Both the position numbers and the translations under genes were made by a program. Positions 18,701-26,246 of a stretch of 64,000 bases of DNA are shown in pieces. Within the stretch, counting starts at the first letter, position 1; every line of letters starts with the position of its first letter. The notes beneath the pieces are model-generated. The model did not search any database and was not told the origin of the DNA. It worked only from the letters and a program-made list of their open reading frames with translations. Source of the DNA: Palauibacter sp965207805 (GTDB taxonomy: Bacteria; Gemmatimonadota; Gemmatimonadetes; Palauibacterales; Palauibacteraceae); the NCBI GenBank assembly GCA_965207805.1, contig OZ242312.1, forward strand, positions 3,410,001 to 3,474,000. Direction: 5' to 3'.

Positions 18701-18992
18701 GCCCCGACAGCGCGTTGCCGCCCAGTTTCAGCACCGTCAGGTACCCGAGGTCCCCCAGTTCGGGCGGAACGAGGCCGGCCAGTCCGTTCTCCGCCAGATC
18801 GATCTCCGTCACCCGGCCGAGCGAGTCGGCGCTGATGCCGTGCCATTCGCCGACGGCTCCGCGCCCGAGCCACCCGTCCGAATTCGTCCAGTCCGCGCCC
18901 CCCGCAGCGTCGTGGAGCGCAGCAAGAGCCGCGACGTCCGCTTCATTGCAGAACGGGCCGTCCAGGCGTTCCAATCCTCGCGTCCACTCCAC
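15753..18992 (-). CDS. LRR surface protein with metzincin-like protease domain
   Basis: 1079 codons from the first ATG. Residues 1-590 are plant-type leucine-rich repeats (LxxLxLxxNxLTGPIPPELGNLS), broken by two Cys-containing LRR-cap segments and by an in-frame non-LRR insert. The C-terminal half holds HEFGHTMTLGH (HExxHxxxxxH) in IIPHEFGHTMTLGHG, so a zinc metalloprotease is predicted. The last 150 residues form a module also encoded alone at 47.6 kb and end in DVLFSRGIPGAEAWRP. LRR coding continues upstream of this ATG to about 19238, where the frame is lost, so the true 5' end is damaged. Confidence 0.75.
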   Translation of the reverse strand: MEWTRGLERLDGPFCNEADVAALAALHDAAGGADWTNSDGWLGRGAVGEWHGISADSLGRVTEIDLAENGLAGLVPPELGDLGYLTVLKLGGNALSGRLPVSLARIPLVEFSYAETGLCTPSAATFREWLAGIELHEGTGVECAAASDRDVLAALYETTDGANWTNSQGWLTDAALEEWHGIYVDREGRVTHIDLSDNGLNGPIPPALGNLSRLERLSLTDNKLEGAIPPELGNLTSLTHLFLAENAISGPLPPELSRLSSLPYLRVYDNRLTGPIPPELGSLSNLRQVYASGNRLTGPLPPELGNISELEVLHLGGNPLTGPIPVELGSLSNLRQLRLGRSIHWAQSQSQCDKRRRPDRPVCYPSLTGAIPPELGNLSDLEVLDLGWNDLSGPIPAEFGNLRSLRVLRLESNRLSGSIPPEIGDLSSLTELLLAQNRLTGPVPATTGGLSSLERLTLARNELTGALPPELDRLSSLRTLDAEYNGLTGPIPPRLGHLADLEELVLGFNDLAGSVPAEFGGLASLRKLILTANAALSGALPDGLAALGELEFLAVGGTGLCAPPGTEFEAWLAGLSSAHVATCGGGAPAAYLVQAVQSRVNPVPLVAGDDALVRVFPTAATETDAGIPPVRVRFYIDGRETHVENIAGQPGAIPTDVYEGSLETSANAVIAGSVIQPGLEMVVEIDPDGTLDPSLGVARRIPETGRLTVDVRVMPKFRLTVVPFVSGENPDSTVLDIAEAMAADPLNHELLWKMRTLLPIADDYELTVHDPVVFTPEAFYRITQKTEAIRVMEGSDDYHLGIMTGDVVSSKGANIGYRTTAALPEERNIIPHEFGHTMTLGHGPGCFPGSRDPWTDPAYPYSTGIAGVWGYDFRHGALVRPRTPEVMAFCSGVYVNDGVGWISDYHFVMALRHRLRHDVGRAAATAPTESLLLWGGEDEAGVPFLEPAFVVDAPPALPDSAGQWEIAGRGADGRELFSLSFAMPHSHEDEGAGFVFALPARRGWGDGLASITLSGPGGSFTLDGETDLPLAIVRDPRTGQVRGFLRDLPVAAAAAGSAVGPALDVLFSRGIPGAEAWRP
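17898..17970 (-). other. in-frame non-LRR insert within the LRR array
   Basis: Between LRQLRLG and SLTGAIPPEL, where a three-residue GN(R/S) link is normal, the protein reads GRSIHWAQSQSQCDKRRRPD and on to RPVCYP. The insert is rich in Gln, Lys, Arg and Cys and breaks the 24-residue LRR period without breaking the frame. Confidence 0.6.
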
Positions 18993-19237
18993 GAACCCGG
19001 GGCCGCCGGGAGCGCAGAGTCCGGCGTTCCCGGCGAACCGGAGGTCTTCGAGTCCCTCGATCCGGACCAGCGATGCGGGGAGCGCGCCCGAAAACCCGTT
19101 CTCTTGCAGCCTGAGGGCCTCGAGGTTGGCGAGGTTGCCGAACTCGGGTGGGATCCAGCTCGTCAGCCGATTGCCGTCGGCGGACAGGCGTATCAGGCTG
19201 GACAGGTTGCCCAGTTCCGGCGGGATCGGACCGGATA

Positions 19238-19407
19238 GAACCGGGGTTGACCGTTACGGTGGTGGCCACGGGAGCAGGAGGCGGAGGCGGCAGCGGCGTT
19301 GTCGGCCCCACACCGTCATCGCCGCAAGACAGAACCAGAAGGGCGATCCCGCCGACGGCCAGCGTCGGGATCGTGAAGCCCGGGTTCACCGTCCGGCCTC
19401 GGCTCAT
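19238..19407 (-). pseudogene. BIG2-type N-terminus fused out of frame to the LRR gene
   Basis: Starting at ATG 19407 (4-base overlap with the upstream stop) the frame encodes a lipoprotein signal (PTLAVGGIALLVLSCGDDG), a proline linker and TTVTVNPG. From 19238 onward the LRR sequence (GPIPPELGNLSSL) lies in another frame, and that frame has a TAA just upstream. The fragment is almost identical to the N-terminus of the neighbouring gene (VVLSCGDDGVGPTTPL). It looks like a recombination product. Confidence 0.7.
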
Positions 19408-22046
19408 CGGGATCCCCGTCCTGCGCCGACGGTAACCCCCCGGCTGATGAGGACGTCGTCGCCGACGGACTCCGCCTTCCCGGCGAGAGCCTCCGCAACC
19501 GTGTATCGTGCGGCCCTCGGGTCGGCCAACTGGTCTTCGAGGACTTGCCTGAACAACTCTACATAGCTGCTGGGACTAGGCCACGGCAGTCGGCGATTGA
19601 AGTGAATGACGTAGCTGACCCCGTTCCCGCTTTGGAACGCTAGTGTATTGGTGCCATCAAGGCTTCCCGTATGGTAGGCCCACCAGCCAGGCCCCTCTCC
19701 CCCGCGGCGGCGGTGACCGATGTTATCCCCAAAGACTACGTAGGCATCCAGGAACGCCAATATCGCCCGAGTGGACGCGACCAGACCGCCGTGGCCGATC
19801 TTGGCTTCGTGGTGCCATCCGCCGTCCGGCCACGGAACGCGGTCACCCCCCGGGTCGAAGACATTCCGGGCGAGGGACAGCCCCCTGGAATCGTACCATG
19901 GCTCTCGCTCACTTCGGTTCGCTGGAAGGGTGCGGCCCCGGATCACGTCTCCTGCAGCGATTCCGAGGGGCGCGAGGATATTCTCCCGCACATAGGTCAT
20001 GTAGTCCTGACCGGACACCTCTTCGATGAGCAGCCCGAGCACCATGTAGCCGATGTTCGAGTAGGCGCGCTGCGAGCCCGGATCGAACTGGAGCGGCTGG
20101 CCCAGCACGTAGCGCAAGGTATTCGCGCGGCCGGGCGGACTCGGCACCGACATCGCCGACGCGATCTGGATCTCGCGAAAGGCCCAATCCGGCGCGGCGT
20201 CCCGGTCCCAGCCACCGCGATGTTCAAGCAGGTGTTGAACCGTGATCTCCCCGAGCCGCGAATCGCCCAGGGTCGGAAACGGATCGAGGGCGAGGAGCCC
20301 GCCCCCCGATTGACCGAGATCGAACACCCGGTCGCCCAGCGCAAGCATCCCGTCGGCCACCAGCCGCCGAACCGCGGCGGCGGTAACCGGCTTGGTCACA
20401 CTGGCGATCCTCATGATCACGTCCCGTGCAACAGGTACTTGGCGCTGGGCGTCCATGAAGCCTATCGCTCCGTCGTAGACGACCTCGCCCTGCTCCATGA
20501 CACCCAGGGCCGCAGCTCCAATGTCGTGCTCGTCGATGAATTGCTGCAGCAGCGCGGCGAAGTCCGGCATGACAACGACCACCGCCTGGCCCGAGACGCC
20601 TTCTGAAACCGCCGCGACGGTTGCAGTCCCTGCGCGGACCGCGACCGCCAAGCCCGTGCTGTCCACCCGGACCACGGCGGCATCGCCCGACGACCACGCA
20701 AACTCAGCGCCAGCGACCGCATATCCGTTCGCGTCAGCCGCAGCCGCGGAGAATCGGACGGTGTCCGCCACGATCAGCGTGTCGGCCGCGGGCGTCACAA
20801 TAACCGCACTCACCTGCTGCTCGACGGTCACCTCCGCCGTCCCCGACACCGAACCCGCCGTCGCCGTGACCGTCGCCGCACCTTCGGCCACGGCCTCCAC
20901 CAGACCAGTGTCGTCGATCTGGGCCACCCCGACGTCGCCTGAAGACCAGGAGACCTCGAGGCCCGCCACGTTGTGACCGTTCGCGTCTGTTGCTTCGGCC
21001 ACCAGCCGCACCGTGTCTCCGAACGCCACCAGAGTAGCCGCGGCGGGCGACACGGCGACGGCGCTCACCTCTTGGGCCACGGTGACCTCCGCGGTCCCCG
21101 AGGCAGAACCCGCCGTCGCCGTGATGGTCGCGGTGCCGTTCCCCGCAGCCGTCACCAAGCCGGTATCGTCGATCGGGGCCACCCCGGCGTCGCCTGAAGA
21201 CCAGGAGACCTCGAGGCCCGCCACACGGTAACCGTTCGCGTCTGTTGCTTCGGCCACCAGCCGCACCGTGTCCCCGAACGCCACCAGGGTAGCCGCCGCC
21301 GGGGATACGACGACTGCACTCACCTGCTGCTCGACGGTCACCTCCGCCGTCCCCGACACCGAACCCGCCGTCGCGGTGATCGTCGCGGTGCCGTTCCCCG
21401 CAGCCGTCACCAAGCCGGTATCGTCGATCGGGGCCACCCCGGCGTCGCCTGAAGACCAGGAGACCTCGAGGCCCGCCACACCGTGACCGTTCGCGTCCGT
21501 CGCTTCGGCCACCAGACGCACCGTGTCTCCGAGTGCCACCAGGGTAGCCGCCGCCGGGGATACGACGACCGCACTCACCTGCTGCTCGACGGTCACCTCC
21601 GCCGTCCCCGACACCGAACCCGCCGTCGCGGTGATCGTCGCGGTGCCGTTCCCCGCAGCCGTCACCTGTCCGGAGGCGTCCACCGTGGCGACCGAGGCGT
21701 CGCTGCTCGCCCACGCGACCGCCGCCCCCGCCATCGTCTGCCCGTTCTGGTCGCGCACCTCGGCGGTAAACCGGGCCGTCTCACCGAGAGCGGTAAACGA
21801 GGCCGAACCGGGGTTGATCGTTACGGTGGTGGCCACGGGAGCAGGAGGCGGAGGCGGCAGAGGCGTTGTCGGCCCGACGCCGTCATCGCCGCAGGACAGG
21901 ACCACGGTGGCGATCCCGCCGACCACCAGCGCGGGGATCGCGAAGCCCGCGCCCCGCCGTCCCGGTCCTCCTCCTCCCCGCCTCCGACGAATGTGCTTAC
22001 CGTGCATTCCTTGCCCGACCATCTCCGGGGACTTTCGAGATCGCAT
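19404..22046 (-). CDS. BIG2-repeat lipoprotein with class C beta-lactamase-like domain
   Basis: An 880-residue protein. The lipoprotein signal (FAIPALVVGGIATVVLSCGD) and a proline linker are followed by five BIG2 domains; domains two to four are nearly identical at DNA level (255-bp units). The C-terminal domain has the serine-hydrolase motifs SVTK (SxxK), YSNIGY (YxN) and HTGSLDG in place of KTG, so it resembles class C beta-lactamase/esterase enzymes. The substrate is unknown. The tail reads DDVLISRGVTVG, like other secreted proteins here. The ATG at 22046 has GGAGGGGAG upstream. A conserved promoter-like element lies about 55 bases upstream. Confidence 0.85.
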   Translation of the reverse strand: MRSRKSPEMVGQGMHGKHIRRRRGGGGPGRRGAGFAIPALVVGGIATVVLSCGDDGVGPTTPLPPPPPAPVATTVTINPGSASFTALGETARFTAEVRDQNGQTMAGAAVAWASSDASVATVDASGQVTAAGNGTATITATAGSVSGTAEVTVEQQVSAVVVSPAAATLVALGDTVRLVAEATDANGHGVAGLEVSWSSGDAGVAPIDDTGLVTAAGNGTATITATAGSVSGTAEVTVEQQVSAVVVSPAAATLVAFGDTVRLVAEATDANGYRVAGLEVSWSSGDAGVAPIDDTGLVTAAGNGTATITATAGSASGTAEVTVAQEVSAVAVSPAAATLVAFGDTVRLVAEATDANGHNVAGLEVSWSSGDVGVAQIDDTGLVEAVAEGAATVTATAGSVSGTAEVTVEQQVSAVIVTPAADTLIVADTVRFSAAAADANGYAVAGAEFAWSSGDAAVVRVDSTGLAVAVRAGTATVAAVSEGVSGQAVVVVMPDFAALLQQFIDEHDIGAAALGVMEQGEVVYDGAIGFMDAQRQVPVARDVIMRIASVTKPVTAAAVRRLVADGMLALGDRVFDLGQSGGGLLALDPFPTLGDSRLGEITVQHLLEHRGGWDRDAAPDWAFREIQIASAMSVPSPPGRANTLRYVLGQPLQFDPGSQRAYSNIGYMVLGLLIEEVSGQDYMTYVRENILAPLGIAAGDVIRGRTLPANRSEREPWYDSRGLSLARNVFDPGGDRVPWPDGGWHHEAKIGHGGLVASTRAILAFLDAYVVFGDNIGHRRRGGEGPGWWAYHTGSLDGTNTLAFQSGNGVSYVIHFNRRLPWPSPSSYVELFRQVLEDQLADPRAARYTVAEALAGKAESVGDDVLISRGVTVGAGRGSR
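20811..21662. repeat. 255-bp tandem repeats encoding BIG2 domains
   Basis: The unit beginning CACCTGCTGCTCGACGGTCA starts at 20811, 21321 and 21576, with a variant at 21066, an exact 255-base (85-codon) period. Three full units and a partial fourth are nearly identical, which suggests recent duplication or gene conversion and an unstable domain number. Confidence 0.85.
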
Positions 22047-22099
22047 GTCCGTCTCCCCTCCCACTGCGCGCTTCGGGTCGCTTCGTTAGGCAACCAAAT

Positions 22100-22132
22100 A
22101 AAATAGTCGGCGAAGTGCGATCCGCGGACGAC
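22100..22132 (-). promoter_or_regulatory. shared promoter-like element, copy 3
   Basis: Minus-strand GTCGTCCGCGGATCGCAC, nine bases, then TATTTT, about 55 bases upstream of the BIG2/beta-lactamase start. The order and spacing match the copies at 22324 and 32964. Similarity with the 32.97 kb copy continues further upstream (CGCTCAAATATCGC against CGCTCGAATGTCGC). Confidence 0.6.
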
Positions 22133-22323
22133 AGATGGCCGCATGTTGACCGATATTGCAGCGATATTTGAGCGTTTCGCGGTTCAAACGTCCCGACGCG
22201 GACCGCCGTGGCGCGGCCGATGATGGAGGATCCCCCCGGCGACTGACGAGAACGTGTCCGCTGGGGGAATGAGCTTGGGCAAGATTCTGGCATCGCCAGA
22301 TTGTCGGCGACAGCCGACGTGGT

Positions 22324-22356
22324 GTCGCCCAAGGATCGCACGGGATGAGCTATGAT
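22324..22356 (+). promoter_or_regulatory. shared promoter-like element, copy 1
   Basis: GTCGCCCAAGGATCGCAC, nine bases, then TATGAT, 33 bases before the OMP start at 22390. The first block is identical to the copy at 32979-32996. The TATGAT fits a -10 box, and the conserved block covers the -35 region. Confidence 0.65.
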
Positions 22357-22389
22357 ATAGGTGTCAACCCAATCGAGGAGGAGGTTCGC

Positions 22390-22908
22390 ATGAATCGCCG
22401 GTTTGTCAGCCTGTGTTTTGTTGTCCCCGTCCTGCTGTTCGGTTTCACGGCTCCCCTCGCTTCGCAGGGCATCAGCGTCGGTGCCGCGGCCAGCTACGGG
22501 GAAGAAACGGATTTCGGCGTCGGACCTCGCGTATCGCTTGCCATCCCGGCCGGTGACCTTGGGCTGAGTCTTGTGGGTTCCTTCAACTACTTCTTCCCCA
22601 GCGACCCGGAAGCGGATGCACTTGGCGCCGACCTCAGCTTCTGGGAACTCAACGGGAACCTGGTTCTGGACATACCCATGGGAGAAGGGTCGGTGGCGCC
22701 ATACCTGGGTGCCGGGATCAACTATGCCGATGCGAGCGGCAGCGTGTCGGGCGGCGGTCTGAGTATCTCGGCGAGCGACTCCGAGGTGGGCGCGAATCTC
22801 CTGGCCGGCCTGCGGTTCGGGTCCGCCGGACCGTCGCCGTTCCTGGAAGGGCGGTACGCAACGGCGTTCGACGGGCAGATCGTTGTGGCGGTGGGCGTGC
22901 AGTTCTGA
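22390..22908 (+). CDS. small outer-membrane beta-barrel protein
   Basis: A 172-residue protein with a signal peptide (FVSLCFVVPVLLFGF, cleavage near PLASQG). The mature part is alternating beta-strand sequence (ISVGAAASYG, VGPRVSLAIPAGDLGLSLVG, APYLGAGINYAD) and ends VAVGVQF with the terminal Phe expected of a BAM substrate. The ATG at 22390 has GAGGAGGAG upstream. It is driven by the conserved element at 22324 and diverges from the BIG2/beta-lactamase gene. Function beyond barrel formation is unknown. Confidence 0.75.
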   Translation: MNRRFVSLCFVVPVLLFGFTAPLASQGISVGAAASYGEETDFGVGPRVSLAIPAGDLGLSLVGSFNYFFPSDPEADALGADLSFWELNGNLVLDIPMGEGSVAPYLGAGINYADASGSVSGGGLSISASDSEVGANLLAGLRFGSAGPSPFLEGRYATAFDGQIVVAVGVQF

Positions 22909-22912
22909 GAGG

Positions 22913-22988
22913 CCTTCACTCCGACTCTCCCGCGCTCGGGATCCCGCGGCTGAACAGGATCTCGGCCTCAGCGGCGCTGTCCGCCGCG
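22913..22988. repeat. 76-bp dispersed repeat, copy A
   Basis: It matches 36046-36121 with about four differences. On the minus strand both encode a tail of the form AAE(A/V)EI(L/R)FSRGIPSAG and a stop. Here that tail is out of frame with the TolB gene, which stops earlier at 22968. Confidence 0.75.
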
Positions 22989-25859
22989 ACGCTGAGGCGT
23001 CGTCTTGGGCGCCGGTTGCTTCGGTACCGAACCTAGCAGTGCGTCCCGCCCGTCCCGAGCGGCGCCGTCTGCCGAGGGAGCTCCGTCGCTGCGGGCCGGA
23101 GCGAACCGCCAGGCGGGGTCGGAGCCGTCCCGGAGCCACTCGGCCATGAGACCGCCCGCCGCGTCACCCTCGGCGGTTGTGGTCGTCAGACGCCTCACGC
23201 CGGTGCCATCCGCGTTCATCGTGTAGATCTCGAAGTTGCCGTCCCGAGCAGAAGAGAACGCGATTCTGGATCCGTCCGGAGACCAGGTGGCCCAGAAATC
23301 CTCTGCGGGATCGCTCGTGAGGCGCGTCACGCCGGTTCCATCAGCGTTCATCGCATAGATGTCCAGGTCGTCGTCCCGGTCGGCCGAGAAAGCGATTCTG
23401 GAGCCGTCTGGAGACCACGCCGGCGCGGTCGCCTCCCATCCCGAGCCGCCGGTCAGGCGCGTGACGCCGCTCCCGTCCGCGTTCATCACATGGACCTGAT
23501 AGTTGAAGCCGTCAGCCCGGTCGGATGCGAACGCGATGCGGGAGCCGTCCGGGGACCAGGCGGGGAAGCCATCGTCCCATTCGGCGTTGTGGGTCAGGCG
23601 CGTGACGCCGCTCCCATCCGCGTTCATCACATGGATCTGGAAGGGATCGAAGGTGTCCGGGTCGAAATCGTAGGTGTCCCGGTCGGACGCGAAGGCGATT
23701 CTGGAGCCGTCGGGGGACCACGCGGGGGAGGCATCGTTCCATTCGGAGCCGCCGGTCAGGCGCGTGACGCCGCTCCCGTTCGCGCGCATCACCAGGATCT
23801 CCAGACTGTCGCCCCTGACGGACGTGAACGCGATTCTGGAGCCGTCGGGGGACCACGCGGGGATCAGACTCCAGGCCGCGTCGTTCGTCAGGCGCCTGAC
23901 GCCGCTCCCATCGGCGTTCATCACGTAGATGTCCACCCTGCCGTCCCGGTCGGACGTGAAGGCGATGCTGGAGCCATCAGGGGACCACGCGGGGTACGCC
24001 GAGTGTCTTGCGCCGACCGCGCCAACTCCGAGTTCGTAGGACCCCGTACTGTTTCCGACCCCTCGGACCTCGACGAAGTAGATCCCCGCTTCCAGCTGCC
24101 TCTCGATGCGGAAGTTCCGGTCCGGCCCGCTGTCGTTGTCTTCGGCGATCCTCCCGCCATCTTCGTCGTACAGGGTGCCGTACGTGTCCATGCTTCCGGT
24201 CGTACCCACGCTGGTGAGGGCGGACTCGAAGAGGAAGAACGCGAAGAAATCCCGGTTCCCGGGTGCCGCGATGGACCCCGCGTTCGCCAAGGAGGCGAAG
24301 GTGAGGCCGCGGACCTCCCAATCCACCGTGGCGCTCTCGAACGAGTCGCCGTGGTCGTCGACGTGAATCGTGTATGGGCCGGACACGTCGGAGTCATAGC
24401 CGCGGACGCGGATGTAGTACCGCCCGGGCGGCGCCGCAGCGTGGGTTACCAGGAAGTTGAAGCTGGTGGAAGTAGTTACCCAATCGTCGTTCTCGTCGAT
24501 CACGCCGTACGAACTGTCGTACAGGGTTCCGTAGGTGTCCGTGTCTCCCGTGGTCCATGCCGTGAGCCGATCCGCGGGGGCCGTCGACGGCACGACGACC
24601 ACGAAGCAGTCCTCGTCGCCGGCGGTCAGCACGCCCGACGCCGAACCCGCCCACGCCAGGACGGTCTCCTCGCCGCGGGCGCAGCTGTGGTCGTCTCCTC
24701 CTCCTCCGCCTCCAACCATCACGCTGAAGCTCTGTTCGGCCGTCAGGCCGTCCGGATCTCTCGCGGTCACCGTGACGGTTCCCGTTCCGTCCGCCACGCC
24801 CGCCATCGTCAGCGCGCTTCCCGACATCGACACCGAGACGACCGCCGGGGCCGAAGACGCGGCCGTGTACGTCAGCGTGCCGCCATCGGGATCGCGGAAG
24901 AACGGGGACACGTCCAGCGTCGCCGTCTGCCCGGGCGCCACGGTCCGGTTCGGAATCGTTCCGACCGGCACGGGGGCCACGGGCTGCGCAGCTGGGGGCG
25001 TGGCGGGAACGTCTATGACGTAGATGTCGTGGTTTCCGCCCGGGTCGTCCCGGTCGGACGTGAACGCGATCCGGGACCCGTCGGGCGACCACGCGGGCTC
25101 ATAGTCGAACGCGGAGTGGCTCGTCACCGGCGTCACGCCGCTCCCGTTCGCGTTCATCACGTAGATCTCGTAGTTGTCGCCCTGCCCGGAGGCGAACGCG
25201 ATTCGGGCGCCGTCGGGAGACCATGCCGGTACCCTCGCGTTGCGGTTCGTCAGCCGCGTCACGCCGCTCCCGTCCACATTCATCGCGTAGATCTCCGGGT
25301 CGCCGCCGCGGTATGAGGTGAAGGCGATCCGGGTTCCGTCGGGGGACCACGCGGGATGCAAGTCCAACTCGGAGTCGCTCGTCAGCCGCGTCACGCCGCT
25401 CCCGTCCGCGTTCATCGCGTAGATCTCCGCGTTGCCGTCTCGCCTCGATGAAAACGCGATCCGGGTCCCGTCCGGGGACCACGTGGGGTGCGAGTCGTGC
25501 GCGGAGTGGTTCGTCAGGTTCGTGACGCCGCTCCCGTCCGCATTCATCGCGTAGATATCCGTGATGCCGCCGCGGTCGGAAGTGAACGCGATCCGGGCCC
25601 CGTCCGGCGACCACGCGGCCCCCCCGTCGAACGCGGAGTGGTTCGTCAGCCGCGTGACGCCGCTCCCGTCTGCGTTCAGCGCGTAGATCTCCGTGTTCCC
25701 GTCGCGGTCGGACGCGAAAGCGATCCGGGTCCCGTCCGGGGACCAGGCGGGTCCCCCGTCATCCGCGGAGTGGTTCGTCAGGTTCGTCACGGAAGATCGC
25801 CGCACGGTTACGTCGAACTCCTGGATGGCGGACACGTTGTCCGGGTCGGTCGCCGTCAC
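22968..25859 (-). CDS. TolB-propeller protein, 3' part of an island-split gene
   Basis: 963 codons beginning at a GTG inside a cadherin-like domain (TATDPDNVSAIQEFDVTV), with no signal peptide. Six WD40-like TolB repeats (AWSPDGTRIAF(A/T)SDR) follow, then a cadherin-like Ig domain (DVSPFFRDPDGGTLTYTA), two PPC-like domains (YYIRVRGYD and YFVEVRGVG) and six more TolB repeats. Two six-bladed propellers are predicted. The missing 5' end is at 32095-32760. The common C-terminal tail lies just downstream in another frame, so the 3' end is probably frameshifted as well. Confidence 0.8.
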   Translation of the reverse strand: MTATDPDNVSAIQEFDVTVRRSSVTNLTNHSADDGGPAWSPDGTRIAFASDRDGNTEIYALNADGSGVTRLTNHSAFDGGAAWSPDGARIAFTSDRGGITDIYAMNADGSGVTNLTNHSAHDSHPTWSPDGTRIAFSSRRDGNAEIYAMNADGSGVTRLTSDSELDLHPAWSPDGTRIAFTSYRGGDPEIYAMNVDGSGVTRLTNRNARVPAWSPDGARIAFASGQGDNYEIYVMNANGSGVTPVTSHSAFDYEPAWSPDGSRIAFTSDRDDPGGNHDIYVIDVPATPPAAQPVAPVPVGTIPNRTVAPGQTATLDVSPFFRDPDGGTLTYTAASSAPAVVSVSMSGSALTMAGVADGTGTVTVTARDPDGLTAEQSFSVMVGGGGGGDDHSCARGEETVLAWAGSASGVLTAGDEDCFVVVVPSTAPADRLTAWTTGDTDTYGTLYDSSYGVIDENDDWVTTSTSFNFLVTHAAAPPGRYYIRVRGYDSDVSGPYTIHVDDHGDSFESATVDWEVRGLTFASLANAGSIAAPGNRDFFAFFLFESALTSVGTTGSMDTYGTLYDEDGGRIAEDNDSGPDRNFRIERQLEAGIYFVEVRGVGNSTGSYELGVGAVGARHSAYPAWSPDGSSIAFTSDRDGRVDIYVMNADGSGVRRLTNDAAWSLIPAWSPDGSRIAFTSVRGDSLEILVMRANGSGVTRLTGGSEWNDASPAWSPDGSRIAFASDRDTYDFDPDTFDPFQIHVMNADGSGVTRLTHNAEWDDGFPAWSPDGSRIAFASDRADGFNYQVHVMNADGSGVTRLTGGSGWEATAPAWSPDGSRIAFSADRDDDLDIYAMNADGTGVTRLTSDPAEDFWATWSPDGSRIAFSSARDGNFEIYTMNADGTGVRRLTTTTAEGDAAGGLMAEWLRDGSDPAWRFAPARSDGAPSADGAARDGRDALLGSVPKQPAPKTTPQRRGGQRR

Positions 25860-25860
25860 C
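25854..25860. repeat. attL-like core CGTCACC
   Basis: Left copy of the 7-bp direct repeat at the island boundary, inside the TolB gene. It is in the same reading phase as the right copy. Confidence 0.65.
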
Positions 25861-26246
25861 TTCGTAAACGGGATCGCATAACGCTATTATTATCAATTAT
25901 TTAGATATGTCGTGGTCCGGTATCCCCACATTCCATCCCTGTTCTCAAACGGGAACACTCTGGGGCTCCAAAGACCTCCCCGGACCGTTAGCTGTTCGGT
26001 CAGGCCTTGGCGAGCGTGACTTGTGAGTGGATCGGGGGGGCTGGGCTCAGCGAGGTGGATTGCCTCTGCTTGCGAGGTCGGCCAGCGCCATCCTACGGTG
26101 ATGTCAGGTAAACGTTCCTTACCTTTGGTGGCGTCTCACTTCTGAAAGCTACGAGAGGAGAACAGGAACCACGATGGTGCCATGTTCCCTGGTCCACGCG
26201 ATCGTCGAGTGGGCCATCACCAACCCAGCACAGAGGGTAGCACCTG
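25861..26246. other. left end of the island, AT-rich patch
   Basis: No gene is supported. A run of A/T at 25880-25915 stands out against the GC-rich background and may hold a promoter or integration-related site. The stretch 26096-26246 leads into the TlpA-like gene without a strong ribosome site. Confidence 0.45.

Noticed and set aside
20811..21662. CRISPR-like spacing of repeats
   Set aside because: The 255-base period equals 85 codons in one long frame and encodes BIG2 domains. There are no short repeats with unique spacers and no cas genes.
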